64,000 bases of DNA from Candidatus Saccharimonadota bacterium (GCA_017511865.1 JAFWIQ010000015.1:1-64000), one strand, 5' to 3'. Shown: positions 37,517 through 47,443, counted from the first letter of the stretch. Notes: generated by a model not told the origin, from the sequence alone. Program-made: numbers and translations.

Positions 37517-38521
37517 ATGGTAAAGGTAGCGATTAACGGCTTTGGCAGGATTGGCCGAAACGCACTGAAGATATTATTAGATAGGCGCGATGTGCAAGTC
37601 GTAGCCATCAATGACATTACAGACGCAAAGACTCTGGCTCATCTCCTAAAACATGATTCGTCTTATGGTACTTACGACAAGAAGGTATCTTCTACGGATA
37701 AGTCGTTGATTATTAACACTCGTGAGATTCCGGTTTTTGCCGAAAAGGAACCAGCAAAACTACCATGGAAAAAATTAGACGTAGATGTGGTGATAGAATC
37801 TACTGGCTTCTTTACCAAGCCAGAAGATGCAAAAGCACACCTTGATGCTGGCGCAAAAAGGGTGGTGATTTCTGCTCCAGCAAAAGGCGAAGGAGCAAAA
37901 ACCGTAGTTTTGGGCGTAAATGAAGAAGTGGTGGAAAGTAGCGATAAAATTATCTCCAATGCTTCGTGTACCACTAACTGCATTGCCCCAATTATGAAAG
38001 TCTTGGAGGATACGTTTGGCATAGAAAAAGCCATGATGACAACAGTACATTCTTATACTGGTTCGCAAAAAATTCTTGATGCGCCAGCAAAAGATTTGCG
38101 CGAGGCACGTTCGGCGGCAGAAAATATCGTGCCAACTACTACTGGCGCTTCAAAAGCAGCTGCTCTGACTATTCCGGCTTTAGCTGGCAAGTTTAATGGT
38201 CTGTCAATTAGGGTGCCAACACCGGTAGTTTCTCTTTCTGACATTACAGCCATCATAAAGCGTGATACCACCAAGGAAGAACTAACCAATTTGTTCAAAA
38301 AAATATCCAAGGAGCCTTATTATGAAGGCATTATTGGCGTTACCAATGAAGAATTGGTGTCGTCGGATTTCATCGGCGATCCTCGTTCTTGCATAGTAGA
38401 TTTACCACTAATTGACGTGGTGGGCGGCAATATGATTAAAATTGTGGCCTGGTATGACAACGAATGGGGATACTCAAATCGTTTAGTTGAACTCGCTGTT
38501 GATTTTGGAAAGGAAAACTAA
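37517..38521 (+). CDS. gapA: Glyceraldehyde-3-phosphate dehydrogenase
   Basis: 334 residues. NAD-binding GFGRIGRNA, Asp32 in AINDITD (favours NAD), catalytic Cys151 in SNASCTTNCIAP, the His in VHSYTGSQ, and the substrate-binding IVPTTTGA and WYDNEWGYSNR. It converts glyceraldehyde-3-phosphate to 1,3-bisphosphoglycerate. TGA-TATAAT and a TTAGGAGG ribosome site precede the ATG. Its stop overlaps the ATG of the next gene (TAATG), starting a carbohydrate operon (37517-41310). Confidence 0.97.
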   Translation: MVKVAINGFGRIGRNALKILLDRRDVQVVAINDITDAKTLAHLLKHDSSYGTYDKKVSSTDKSLIINTREIPVFAEKEPAKLPWKKLDVDVVIESTGFFTKPEDAKAHLDAGAKRVVISAPAKGEGAKTVVLGVNEEVVESSDKIISNASCTTNCIAPIMKVLEDTFGIEKAMMTTVHSYTGSQKILDAPAKDLREARSAAENIVPTTTGASKAAALTIPALAGKFNGLSIRVPTPVVSLSDITAIIKRDTTKEELTNLFKKISKEPYYEGIIGVTNEELVSSDFIGDPRSCIVDLPLIDVVGGNMIKIVAWYDNEWGYSNRLVELAVDFGKEN

Positions 38522-38970
38522 TGGAAGTTTTTGTTGGGGCAGACTACAAAGGGTTTGAAAAAAAACAAAGCCTGTTGAAATTTTTGGCAGAAAATAATTT
38601 TCAGGTGACTGATGAGGGGGCTTATGAATATAACGAAGGAGATGACTTTAATGACCCGGCTATTGCTGTAGCAAAAGATGTTCGCGAGAATATTGGCTCG
38701 ATGGGCATATTGATTTGCGATTCGGCACACGGGGTCACTATACAAGCAAATCGTTTTAAGGGTGTACGGGCGGCACACTGTAGCAACCAAGAATCTGCAC
38801 AGTTGGCCAGAGGGCACGATGATGCGAACGTGCTGTGCTTGTCGGCGCACTTTTTAGACGAAGAAACGATGAGGGGTATCGTCTTAGCATTCTTGAATAC
38901 AAATTTTGTAAGTTTGGAACGCCGAGTAAGGCGAATCAATCGTCTAGATGAAAGGGAAGACTATGATTAG
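38521..38970 (+). CDS. RpiB/LacAB-family sugar-phosphate isomerase
   Basis: 149 residues. GADYKGFEKKQSLL at the N-terminus, the family Cys in ILICDSAHGV (most members read CGTGIG), ANRFKGVRAA, SAQLARGHDDANVLCLSAHF and a C-terminal helix. Ribose-5-phosphate isomerase B is the likely role, joining ribulose-5-phosphate and ribose-5-phosphate. The changed loop after the Cys leaves room for another substrate. It overlaps gapA by 1 nt and the next gene by 8 nt. Confidence 0.85.
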   Translation: MEVFVGADYKGFEKKQSLLKFLAENNFQVTDEGAYEYNEGDDFNDPAIAVAKDVRENIGSMGILICDSAHGVTIQANRFKGVRAAHCSNQESAQLARGHDDANVLCLSAHFLDEETMRGIVLAFLNTNFVSLERRVRRINRLDEREDYD

Positions 38971-39619
38971 AACCGTTTCGATCGTGCCTGCGATCCTAAC
39001 CGACAACAAACAAGATTATCGGATGCAAGTAGAAAGGATAAATGTTTTTACACGCAGGGTGCAGATTGATGTAACAGATGGAGTTCTTACCCCCACCGTG
39101 ACGCTTGATATCACTAATGTCTGGTGGCCAAAAAACTGGGATGCAGATTTACATCTAATGGCCGCTAAACCGTCAGAATATCTAGACACCATACTGAAAC
39201 TGAGTCCCTCTCTCTGCATATTACATGCAGAAGCTAGCGAGGATTTAACACCGATTTTTGCCTCCCTCAAGGAAGCCGGAATAAAGACTGGCGTGGCACT
39301 TTTGCCTGCAACTTTCCCCGGCGCAGTAAAATCATACATAGACATGGTTGATCATGTATTAGTTTTTGCTGGTCAGCTTGGCACGCAGGGGTCGGCCGCT
39401 GATTTGATGCAAATGGAAAAAATTCCTTTAATACGCAACATGAAGCCTGAAGTTGAAATCGGTTGGGATGGGGGAGCCAACATGACAAACGTTCGTGCAC
39501 TTGCACATGCCGATTTGGACGTAATTAATGTAGGTTCTGCTATTTCGAAGGCCGAAAATCCAGCGGCGGCTTTCCAGGAGCTAGTGGCAGAAATTGACAA
39601 AAACGGAGTGGTAATTTAA
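38963..39619 (+). CDS. Ribulose-phosphate 3-epimerase-like TIM-barrel protein
   Basis: 218 residues from ATG 38963, chosen because AAGGG lies 6 nt upstream; an ATG at 38948 is possible. Motifs: SIVPAILTDN, VQIDVTDGVLTPT, DLHLMAAKP (His metal ligand), ILHAEAS, GVALLPATFP, VLVFAGQLGTQGS and EIGWDGGANMTNV. The order is that of Rpe, with some loop residues changed (MTVNPGFGGQ becomes VFAGQLGTQG). It probably interconverts ribulose-5-phosphate and xylulose-5-phosphate, matching its RpiB-like neighbour. Confidence 0.83.
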   Translation: MIRTVSIVPAILTDNKQDYRMQVERINVFTRRVQIDVTDGVLTPTVTLDITNVWWPKNWDADLHLMAAKPSEYLDTILKLSPSLCILHAEASEDLTPIFASLKEAGIKTGVALLPATFPGAVKSYIDMVDHVLVFAGQLGTQGSAADLMQMEKIPLIRNMKPEVEIGWDGGANMTNVRALAHADLDVINVGSAISKAENPAAAFQELVAEIDKNGVVI

Positions 39620-40581
39620 TGGCGCGTATTGTCTCATTGGGATCTGCTTTGCAGGATATTTATTTGATCGATCACGATGATTTGGTTCCGACAGAAATTG
39701 GTGAGTCGGCGATTTTGGGTAAAGTAATTGTTGGCTCAAAAGTTGACATCGACAGAATTCGCTACGAAGTTGGGGGCGGTGGGGTAAATTCTTCTATAGA
39801 ATTTGCTAGGCATGGTCACGAAGCAGTCTTCTTGGGGAACATAGCGCGTGATCCGGCAGGAGCTCTAATCATAAAAACGCTTAATCGAGAAGGCGTCGAT
39901 ACAAGCTATATAAATTTCTTGGAGCGTAAATCTACTGGAACTTCCGTAATTTTGCTAGATTCAAAAAGTGGGGAAAGAACAATTTTGACTTATCGTGGAG
40001 CGTCTGAACAGTTTGGGAATTTTTATGAAAAAGACTTGGAATTAATACATCCAGATTGGATTTATGCAACAACTTTGCGCGGAGATATGGATACCTTGGC
40101 GAGATTCTTCAAGAAAACCAAAGAGCTAGGTGCCAAAATTATGTTTAACCCGGGCGTAAAAGAACTCGAAAAAAATAAGGAATTGATAGATTTATTGAAA
40201 TATACAGACATCCTCACGGTAAATAAATCCGAGGCGGCCAAAATAGTGCCGGGTACAATTTTAACCGAGCTACTGTATCATCTGTCTGGTTATGTTGACA
40301 CCGCAATCATTACTGATGGAGCCATGGGGGGGATCGCAAGTAATGGAAAAGAAATTTATAGATTTGGCATCTATGAAGACACCAAGATAAAAGATTCCAC
40401 TGGGGCTGGAGATGCTTTTGGGTCCGGATTTTTGGCCCACATGGCGGCTGGACATTCCTTTAAGGATTCTTTGATTTTCGCTTCAGCCAATTCTACTGCC
40501 GTAGTGTCAGAATTTGGAGCCAGTAGAGGGCTGTTGACTGGTAGGGAAAAATTTCATATAATGCCAATTCAAAAGCTATAA
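39619..40581 (+). CDS. PfkB-family carbohydrate kinase
   Basis: 320 residues. First PfkB signature VGGGGVNSSIEFARHGHEAVFLG (in parts, near residue 54), second signature DSTGAGDAFGSGFLAH near 260 with catalytic Asp in GAGD. A lid insert with KVDIDRIRYEV is present. Substrates in this family include ribose, fructose-6-phosphate and nucleosides; placement between pentose-phosphate enzymes fits a ribokinase-like role (inference). The start overlaps the previous stop (TAATG). Confidence 0.87.
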   Translation: MARIVSLGSALQDIYLIDHDDLVPTEIGESAILGKVIVGSKVDIDRIRYEVGGGGVNSSIEFARHGHEAVFLGNIARDPAGALIIKTLNREGVDTSYINFLERKSTGTSVILLDSKSGERTILTYRGASEQFGNFYEKDLELIHPDWIYATTLRGDMDTLARFFKKTKELGAKIMFNPGVKELEKNKELIDLLKYTDILTVNKSEAAKIVPGTILTELLYHLSGYVDTAIITDGAMGGIASNGKEIYRFGIYEDTKIKDSTGAGDAFGSGFLAHMAAGHSFKDSLIFASANSTAVVSEFGASRGLLTGREKFHIMPIQKL

Positions 40582-40590
40582 AGGAGCCAT

Positions 40591-41310
40591 ATGTTAAAAG
40601 TAGAAGAAGAATTATTAAAGAAAATATCTATTGCAGACCTAGAAAGAGCCAATGCCTATGCTAAGGATTTGAGCAGAGGACTACAAATAGTAAGATCTTT
40701 TCCTCAGGGAGTTACTATCTTTGGTTCTGCCAGGTTGCCACAAGATGATAAGTATTGCAAAATGGCTTATAAGCTTGGCGGACTACTCGCAGAAAATGGT
40801 CACGCTGTGGTTACTGGAGGTGGGCCTAGTATTATGGAAGCAGCAAGTCATGGAGCATACGAAATAGGGGGGCGAGTAATTGGCCTAAATATCGCTTTGG
40901 CACACGAACAACACCCAAATCCGTATTTAACAGATTCCTTAACTTTTGAATATTTCTTTGCGCGCAAAGTTTCATTGGTTATGGCCTCTAAGGTATTTGC
41001 CTTCTTTCCGGGAGGATTCGGTACGATGGATGAAGTTTCGGAAGTTTTGTGCTTAATGCAAGAATGTAAGATGCCAAAAATGCCGGTGTTTTTGATTGGC
41101 AAAGATTTTTGGAAAAACTTTGACAAAATTATCCAGAAGATGGTGGAAATGAAATTAATTGCAGCCGAAGATACAAAAATTTTTACGATTACCGATGATG
41201 TGGAAGAAGTAGTAAAAGCAGCCAACAAGATTGGGCATCCAAAAATTTCTGAAAATTTCTATGATGGATTCCAGGAGATGTCAGCTTTAGAAAGGGCTAA
41301 ACAAGCCTAA
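40591..41310 (+). CDS. LOG-family nucleotide phosphoribohydrolase-like protein
   Basis: 239 residues. [27 protein letters not shown] and the signature [14 protein letters not shown] identify the LOG/TIGR00730 (lysine-decarboxylase-like) family, many members of which split nucleotide 5'-monophosphates into base and ribose-5-phosphate. That product would feed the preceding pentose enzymes. AAAGGAG site. The last 24 nt overlap the end of enolase on the other strand. Confidence 0.88.
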   Translation: MLKVEEELLKKISIADLERANAYAKDLSRGLQIVRSFPQGVTIFGSARLPQDDKYCKMAYKLGGLLAENGHAVVTGGGPSIMEAASHGAYEIGGRVIGLNIALAHEQHPNPYLTDSLTFEYFFARKVSLVMASKVFAFFPGGFGTMDEVSEVLCLMQECKMPKMPVFLIGKDFWKNFDKIIQKMVEMKLIAAEDTKIFTITDDVEEVVKAANKIGHPKISENFYDGFQEMSALERAKQA

Positions 41311-42567
41311 TCTAGAATTTGCTTCAGCGATGCGAATAAGCTCGTTGTACTTGGCGATACGCTCGGAGCGCGAAAGGGAACCGGTTTTGATTTGACCGGT
41401 GCCGAGTCCGACGGCAAGGTGGGCAATAGAGACATCTTCGGTTTCGCCGGAGCGATGCGACATGACCGTCTTGTAGCCAGATTTCTTGGCCAATAAAACA
41501 GTTTCTATGGTTTCGGACAAAGTACCGATTTGGTTTGGCTTAATTAAAATTGCGTTAGCAATATCCTCCTTAATGCCGCGCTCTAACAGTTCGGGGTTGG
41601 TTACAAAAAGATCATCTCCTACTAGCTGAGTGCGAGAACCAAGCCGTTCAGTAAGTTTTTTCCAGTTTGACCAATCGTTTTCTGCTAAGCCATCTTCGAT
41701 TGAAACTACTGGGTAATTAGATATAATCCAATCGTACCAATTAATAAGGTCATCTGCAGATTTCCAATCGCCATTAGTTTTTAAGACATAGTGATCCTGA
41801 TCATAAAATTCGCTAGCCGCGATGTCCATAGCAATGGCGACATCTTTGCCTAGTTGGTAATTGGCTTTTTCGATAGCGAGCCTGATACATTCTAATGGTT
41901 CATTATTGCCCTCGCGCACCTTGGGGGCATAACCACCCTCATCGCCCACCGTAGTAGGATAATCGCGTTCGGCCAAGACATTTTTGAGAGAATGAAAAAC
42001 TTCAGCCCCCATCCTAACGGCTTCGGCGATATTGCCAGCTCCTTTTGGAATAATCATATATTCCTGAAAATCTGTAGCCCATGATGCGTGAGCGCCACCA
42101 TTCATGACATTCATCATCGGCATCGGAATAGACATATCGTCAGTTGTGCCGGCCAATTCGGCTATGTGTTGATAAAAAGGCGTCTTAGTGGCTACTGCAT
42201 TAGCTTTAGCGTTGGCGAGAGAAACCGCAAGAATCGCATTGGCACCAAGATTACTCTTATTGTCGGTACCATCTAATTCTAGCATCATGTGGTCGACAGT
42301 TTTTTGATCGGAGGTGTTATCGACCAGTATGTCGCGAATCTTGGAATTTACATTCCAAACAGCTTTTAATACGCCTTTGCCAGAAAAATGACGTTCGTCG
42401 CCATCTCTGAGTTCTAGGGCTTCACCGGAACCAGTCGATGCGCCAGATGGCACGATGGCTCTGCCGAATCCACCATTTTTGAGATAGACCTCAGCCTCAA
42501 CGGTGGGGTTGCCCCTAGAATCTAAAACTTGCCTTGCTTTGATGTCAGAAATTATAAAATCATCCAT
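41287..42567 (-). CDS. eno: Enolase
   Basis: 426 residues. [42 protein letters not shown], the metal ligands in [20 protein letters not shown] and [11 protein letters not shown], the catalytic Lys in [10 protein letters not shown], and [10 protein letters not shown]. It converts 2-phosphoglycerate to phosphoenolpyruvate. A TATAAT (minus, 42579-42574) ends 6 nt before the ATG: leaderless. It is convergent with the LOG gene and overlaps it by 24 nt with no terminator between them. Confidence 0.97.
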   Translation of the reverse strand: MDDFIISDIKARQVLDSRGNPTVEAEVYLKNGGFGRAIVPSGASTGSGEALELRDGDERHFSGKGVLKAVWNVNSKIRDILVDNTSDQKTVDHMMLELDGTDNKSNLGANAILAVSLANAKANAVATKTPFYQHIAELAGTTDDMSIPMPMMNVMNGGAHASWATDFQEYMIIPKGAGNIAEAVRMGAEVFHSLKNVLAERDYPTTVGDEGGYAPKVREGNNEPLECIRLAIEKANYQLGKDVAIAMDIAASEFYDQDHYVLKTNGDWKSADDLINWYDWIISNYPVVSIEDGLAENDWSNWKKLTERLGSRTQLVGDDLFVTNPELLERGIKEDIANAILIKPNQIGTLSETIETVLLAKKSGYKTVMSHRSGETEDVSIAHLAVGLGTGQIKTGSLSRSERIAKYNELIRIAEANSRLGLFSPF

Positions 42568-42642
42568 ATTTACATTATATATTATTTTTAAAAAACTTAT
42601 GTTAAAATGAACTTAAGAATTATTAATTTTAAGGAGTTTTTT

Positions 42643-44052
42643 ATGAACGAAAACCCTGGGGAGACCCCGAACCCATTAAATCCGGGTCAGAATCCAGTTG
42701 AGAATGATGGCGCACTGAACGCTAATCCGCCGGAGCCGACGCAGCCGATTGAGGTGCCGACGCAACCGGTCGAGATACCGGTTAATACGCCGGAGGTGAC
42801 CCAACCAACTAATCAAGCAGCGGACTCGGCAAGCCTTGTAACCCCAGCGCAACCTGCTAGTCCAATGGACAGACCTATGCAAGCGGCGCCCGAAGCAGTG
42901 GAAGCAAAGCCCAAGAAAAAGACCGGCCTTATTATAGGCATGATTGTTTCGATTTTTCTAGCGGTCGGATGTGGTGTTGCGGCAATATTGTTGCTTACGA
43001 ATAATAAAAAAGTGGATGCGGTTTCGGCGGCAATGAATAAGGTCATGCGTGGAGAGGTTTCATCCAATGTAGTTATCGACGGAAATATTGAGATACCTGT
43101 CAATATCGAATCCTACCCGATTTCAAACATTAAGATAAACCTCAATTCGCAGCTAAGAGCCAATTCGATGATTAATGCCTCTAATGCTACTGTGAGCCTA
43201 GAAACTGAAGATGGCGATGAATTGTCATTTAAGTTTGACGAGGTATATTCATCGAACGGAGATCTTTATTTTAAGATCGATGGACTGACCAATGCGGTAG
43301 AGGATCTTATGACGACGATAAGTAGCTCAACGAACACATTGACCGACTGTAATACAAACGAGCTAGGTGAAACAAATTGCGAAACCACCACTCAGACTGT
43401 TACCGAGTATGACGGTGCCACAGATTTGACGAACGGCATATTAAATATAATTTCTACCATTGATGGCGAGTGGCTAAGGATTTCACCGGAAGAGTTAGGG
43501 ACGATGACCGGAGGAACGCTCAGTAATAGCACGATGAGCTGTATAGTAGATTTGACCAAAAACATTAACACGAACAGCAATAGCGTCGCCGAGCTTTATG
43601 CTAAAAATCCTTTCGTTTCATCGACAACTGAAGGCGTAACGATTATGAGTAAAGGAAACCCAGTATACAGAGTGGCTGTTGACGGCGAGGGTTTTACGAA
43701 CTACGTAAACTCACTGCAAAGCTCTGAGATTCTAGATGATTTGTATACTTGTCTAGGCGTGGAGGATAACGCCGGTGTTGATGCAGATGATTTGATAAAA
43801 ATGATTTCTCAATTGCCAGAGACCTATGTAGAAATAGATGAAGATTATAATTTTACTAGATTATATCTAGAATCTCAAAAAGAGCCGATGTTCAAGATTG
43901 ACTTGTCATTCACTTATCCAAACAATATCAATGTGGCAGAGCCAACTGAATATACTGATTACTCTAGCATAATTCAGGAGATTTTCTCTGGCATATACGA
44001 TACTGATTATGGCCTTGACATCGACGTTGAGGTTGAGTCAACAGAGGACTAG
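42643..44052 (+). CDS. Membrane-anchored protein with Pro-rich cytosolic arm and extracellular domain
   Basis: 469 residues. Residues 1-95 are a Pro/Thr/Gln/Glu-rich arm (PTQPIEVPTQPVEIP repeats). A KPKKKTG stop-transfer and one transmembrane helix (about 97-120) follow, then a 350-residue extracellular region of alternating beta strands with a Cys-containing loop (LTDCNTNELGETNCETTT). This style is common in Saccharibacteria; no named family is recognised. The start at 42643 is set by AAGGAG 7 nt upstream; TGT-TAAAAT near 42600 is the likely promoter. Confidence 0.82.
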   Translation: MNENPGETPNPLNPGQNPVENDGALNANPPEPTQPIEVPTQPVEIPVNTPEVTQPTNQAADSASLVTPAQPASPMDRPMQAAPEAVEAKPKKKTGLIIGMIVSIFLAVGCGVAAILLLTNNKKVDAVSAAMNKVMRGEVSSNVVIDGNIEIPVNIESYPISNIKINLNSQLRANSMINASNATVSLETEDGDELSFKFDEVYSSNGDLYFKIDGLTNAVEDLMTTISSSTNTLTDCNTNELGETNCETTTQTVTEYDGATDLTNGILNIISTIDGEWLRISPEELGTMTGGTLSNSTMSCIVDLTKNINTNSNSVAELYAKNPFVSSTTEGVTIMSKGNPVYRVAVDGEGFTNYVNSLQSSEILDDLYTCLGVEDNAGVDADDLIKMISQLPETYVEIDEDYNFTRLYLESQKEPMFKIDLSFTYPNNINVAEPTEYTDYSSIIQEIFSGIYDTDYGLDIDVEVESTED

Positions 44053-44053
44053 C

Positions 44054-44082
44054 TTGACTTTTTTAGCTAAGTATGCTATAAT
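44054..44082 (+). promoter_or_regulatory. Near-consensus promoter of uvrC
   Basis: TTGACT (44054-44059), 17 bp, TGC-TATAAT ending 44082; the ATG at 44089 follows after 6 nt, so the transcript should be leaderless. Confidence 0.8.
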
Positions 44083-44088
44083 TGAAAG

Positions 44089-45345
44089 ATGAATGGGGCT
44101 TTGAAACAAAAACTAAATAAACTCCCGGCATCTCCGGGGGTTTATTTTCATAAAAATCAAGCGGGGGAGATTATTTATGTGGGTAAGGCCGCGGTGCTCA
44201 AAAATAGGGTAAGGCAATATTTTCAAAAATCCAAAAAAGATCCAAAAACTGAGGCCTTGATAGCAGAAATAAGTGACACCGACTGGATTGTAGTTGAGAC
44301 AGAAATGGACGCATTGTTTTTGGAATCCGAGATGATAAAAAGGTATATGCCAAAATGGAACATTCTGCTTCGAGACGACAAGACGGTTTCGTATGTGAGG
44401 ATTGATATGAAGTCGGAAGTTCCTTATATATCTTTCACTCGTACTCCTATGGACGATAAGGCTACTTATATTGGGCCATTCTATGGGAAGTCTGCAGTAG
44501 AAAAAGCGGTCCGAATTTTGCGGAGAATTTTTCCATATTACGACAAGCCTTATACTGGAAAAAAGACATTAAATACCGACTTGGGATTGACTCCCGGTAT
44601 CGAAATCAATAAATCTACCCCTGCGGATTACAAACGAAATTTACGAAAATTGATTCGGTATCTAGAAGGGGATCGAGAGAAACTACTGAAAGATCTTGAA
44701 AAAACTATGTTAGATGAGGCCTCGAAAGGTAATTTTGAATTAGCAGCAGAAGCCAGAGATCAGTTATACGGGCTGAGAGAGCTGAAGAAAAAAATTGTTT
44801 TTTCTGATAAGGAATTTTTGGATATCTCGTCGGACCAAGCTCTAAAACAGCTACAAGACCTTTTGAAGTTAGAAAATCCACCGAAGAGAATAGAAGGATA
44901 CGACATATCACATCAATCTGGCACTAATACAGTTGCTAGCATGGTGGTCTTTATAAATGGGGCCGCCGCTAGGAGCGAATATCGAAAATTCAAAATCCGA
45001 ACCTCAACGAACGATGACATCAAGAGCATGAAAGAGATTTTGACTAGAAGATTAAAACATAAGGAATGGAGCTACCCGGATTTAATTATCTTAGATGGCG
45101 GGAAGGCTCAAGTTAATGCAATTTTGCCCTTGGTGGAGCCATATGGTATACCAGTGATTGGCCGAGACAAATCTGGCAATCATAGTAAGTCCGCAGGAGT
45201 ACGTTTGGTGATTCAGGGCACTTCATATCTTGAGCTCCCTAGTAGCTCACACATTGCGCGCCTAATCGCTAGGATTGATGAAGAGGCGCATAGGTTTGCC
45301 GTCACCTATCATTCTTTACTCAAAAGAAAAAATATGATAAAGTAA
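44089..45345 (+). CDS. uvrC: UvrC-type excinuclease subunit, C-terminally shortened
   Basis: 418 residues against about 600. GIY-YIG nuclease domain (SPGVYFHKN, EIIYVGKAAVLKNRV), UVR motif (DEASKGNFELAAEARDQLYGL) and the RNase-H-like endonuclease domain with its acidic residues (EGYDISHQSG, LIILDGGKAQV) and DEEAHRFAVTYH remain. The tandem helix-hairpin-helix domain is missing. The Cys-rich segment after residue 160, usually IGLCxGPC, reads LGLTPGIEIN, so no Cys remain there to hold a metal cluster. It performs dual incision in nucleotide excision repair. Leaderless promoter. It is followed by secG. Confidence 0.93.
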   Translation: MNGALKQKLNKLPASPGVYFHKNQAGEIIYVGKAAVLKNRVRQYFQKSKKDPKTEALIAEISDTDWIVVETEMDALFLESEMIKRYMPKWNILLRDDKTVSYVRIDMKSEVPYISFTRTPMDDKATYIGPFYGKSAVEKAVRILRRIFPYYDKPYTGKKTLNTDLGLTPGIEINKSTPADYKRNLRKLIRYLEGDREKLLKDLEKTMLDEASKGNFELAAEARDQLYGLRELKKKIVFSDKEFLDISSDQALKQLQDLLKLENPPKRIEGYDISHQSGTNTVASMVVFINGAAARSEYRKFKIRTSTNDDIKSMKEILTRRLKHKEWSYPDLIILDGGKAQVNAILPLVEPYGIPVIGRDKSGNHSKSAGVRLVIQGTSYLELPSSSHIARLIARIDEEAHRFAVTYHSLLKRKNMIK

Positions 45346-45360
45346 GAGTAGGAGTTATTT

Positions 45361-45588
45361 ATGCAAATAGGAAGTTTTCTAGAAATTGTAATATTTATTT
45401 CCGCGACATTAGTAGTTATTTTGATACTCTTACAGCAACGCGGAGCTTCGCTCGGCGCTGGATTTGGTAGCTCTGGTGAACTCTACACGACAAGGCGTGG
45501 TCTAGAAAAATCCTTGTTTGTGACAACGATTGTTTCTTCTGTAATATTTGTGGTATCAATTTTAGGTTTATTATTAATTCCAGCGTAA
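45361..45588 (+). CDS. secG: Preprotein translocase subunit SecG
   Basis: 75 residues, two transmembrane helices (about 5-22 and 52-73) around the conserved LLQQRGASLGAGFGSSGEL and TTRRGLEKSLF. It sits beside SecYE in the export channel. AGGAG site 8 nt before the ATG; 15 nt after uvrC. Confidence 0.95.
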   Translation: MQIGSFLEIVIFISATLVVILILLQQRGASLGAGFGSSGELYTTRRGLEKSLFVTTIVSSVIFVVSILGLLLIPA

Positions 45589-45589
45589 T

Positions 45590-47326
45590 ATGGGAAAATC
45601 AATAAAAAAGCGTGGGCAAAAAATCTTGGGGAAGTTTTTTGTGCTCTCCGCCAAAGCGAGCGAAGAAGGAAAGGAACATATCCGCGAGAACCTAATCAAG
45701 CGGCTTTCTCATATCGAGGGCATACGTCTGTTGGTTCTTGAATGGGGGCTACTAGCGGTTGCACTGATTTTGCTTGCGACGGCTCAGGCTTTTTGGTTTG
45801 GTGATTCCTACGCCGAAAATGCCTATACTTCCGGTGGCGCCTACACGGAGGCGAGCATTGGAGACGTCAATTCGATGAACCCACTATTTGCCACGACTGA
45901 TAGTGAGAAAATTCTGAGTAAATTGATGTTTGCCACAATCGCTACGGTTGATTATTCTGGGCATCCCGGCATCGGTCTAGCAAAGACTATCATGCCAAGC
46001 GAAAATGGTAAAGTTTGGACAATAAAATTAAGAGATGGACTAAAGTGGTCTGATGGCGAGCCAATTACAAACGAGGATGTGATTTTTACCGCCGAGCTAA
46101 TCAAAAACCCAGTGGTGAATTCTATTTACAGCTCCAATCTTTCAAATGTAAAAGTATCAGAAAACGAGAACGGCGAAATTGTGTTTAACCTGCCGGCTAC
46201 CTATGCCGATTTTATTTCCGCATTAAACATTCCGGTGGTACCAAAACATATTCTCGGAGACACCGATCCAAAAACTTTAGTAGAAAATAATTTTTCTAAT
46301 TCGCCGGTGACATCTGGAGCATTTAATTTCAACGCCATACAGTCCATTCCTTCTGGTAGCGAAAAGGTTATATATTTATCTTCGAACCCATATTATTATA
46401 AAGGCAAGACATTGTTAAATAGCTTCGCCATACATACTTATAGCGACAAAGAGGGTGTGATTAATGCTATAAATTCTGGAGCTGTTACAGCTACGGCCGA
46501 ATTGTCTGGGGCCGATGCGACAAGAATCACTTCTAGGCAGTTCAATCAGAAGAATTCGAGCCTAAGCTCTGGGGCTTTTATATTCTTTAACACAAAAAAC
46601 GAGTTCTTGAATAATCGTGCGTTTAGAGCAGCGGTTAGACAGGGCATTGATTTGGAGAAAATTCGCGCTTCGGCGCCGGGGACTACAGCATTGGATTATC
46701 CATTACTCAATTCACAAATTGCGATTTCTAGGTACCCCGAAATCCCAGCACGCGATTTTGAAGCCGCAAAGGTAACAATTAGTGAGTTAGCAAACGGAAA
46801 TCCTATAAAAATTGAAATTGCAACAATTAACTCTGGATATTTGCCAGAAGTGACGAATACTATAGCCGAAGAATTAAGGGCTTTGGGGCTTGAGGTAAAC
46901 GTTTCTACCTATGAAGAAAACCAGGATTTTATTACCAATGTGATATCCAGGCGCAATTACGACATCTTGGTGTATGAGGTAGAATTTGGAGCAGATCCAG
47001 ACCTATTGCCATATTACCATTCGTCACAAGCATCGATGGCGGGGCTTAATCTGTCAAACTATCGAGATACGTTGGTTGATGATTTATTGCTTAGTGCCAG
47101 GGACACGCTGGATGAGTCTCTGCGTATAAAAAAATATGAAACTTTTTTGGAATATTGGGTGACCGGTGTGCCTGCAATTGCCCTATACCAACCAAATTTA
47201 ACCTATTTTTACAATAAAAACGTAAGGACTTTTAGTAATGACGTTAGGCTCGTCACCGCAATTGACCGTTTTTCTGATATAGCTGATTGGGCGGTGACAA
47301 AAACTACAAAAAATAAGACTCCTTAG
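45590..47326 (+). CDS. Membrane-anchored family-5 (peptide/oligosaccharide) solute-binding protein
   Basis: 578 residues. A basic cytosolic N-terminus of about 50 residues and one transmembrane helix (about 52-73) replace the usual lipoprotein signal. The SBP_bac_5 fold follows: SIGDVNSMNPLFATT, WTIKLRDGLKWSDGEPITNEDVIFT (in parts), SGAFNFN, FRAAVRQGIDLEKIR, and late SARDTLDESLRIKKYE and PAIALYQPNLTYFY. It would deliver peptides to an ABC importer, whose other genes are not here. It begins 1 nt after the secG stop. Confidence 0.9.
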   Translation: MGKSIKKRGQKILGKFFVLSAKASEEGKEHIRENLIKRLSHIEGIRLLVLEWGLLAVALILLATAQAFWFGDSYAENAYTSGGAYTEASIGDVNSMNPLFATTDSEKILSKLMFATIATVDYSGHPGIGLAKTIMPSENGKVWTIKLRDGLKWSDGEPITNEDVIFTAELIKNPVVNSIYSSNLSNVKVSENENGEIVFNLPATYADFISALNIPVVPKHILGDTDPKTLVENNFSNSPVTSGAFNFNAIQSIPSGSEKVIYLSSNPYYYKGKTLLNSFAIHTYSDKEGVINAINSGAVTATAELSGADATRITSRQFNQKNSSLSSGAFIFFNTKNEFLNNRAFRAAVRQGIDLEKIRASAPGTTALDYPLLNSQIAISRYPEIPARDFEAAKVTISELANGNPIKIEIATINSGYLPEVTNTIAEELRALGLEVNVSTYEENQDFITNVISRRNYDILVYEVEFGADPDLLPYYHSSQASMAGLNLSNYRDTLVDDLLLSARDTLDESLRIKKYETFLEYWVTGVPAIALYQPNLTYFYNKNVRTFSNDVRLVTAIDRFSDIADWAVTKTTKNKTP

Positions 47327-47352
47327 CTTGATTTGTGTTATAATATCGGTAT

Positions 47353-47443
47353 GCGCCTGTGGTGGAATTGGTAGACACGCTACCTTGAGGTGGTAGTGGC
47401 CATATTTACGGCTGTGCTAGTTCGAGTCTAGTCAGGCGCACCA
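47353..47443 (+). tRNA. tRNA-Leu (anticodon GAG), CCA encoded; target of an integrative element
   Basis: Acceptor GCGCCTG with CAGGCGC, anticodon stem CTACC/GGTAG with loop TTGAGGT giving anticodon GAG, long variable arm, T loop TTCGAGT, CCA at 47441-47443. TGT-TATAAT at 47336-47344 is the promoter. The last 21 nt (47423-47443) recur exactly at 56319-56339, and the recombinase gene on the other strand ends inside the tRNA at 47428. Confidence 0.95.
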
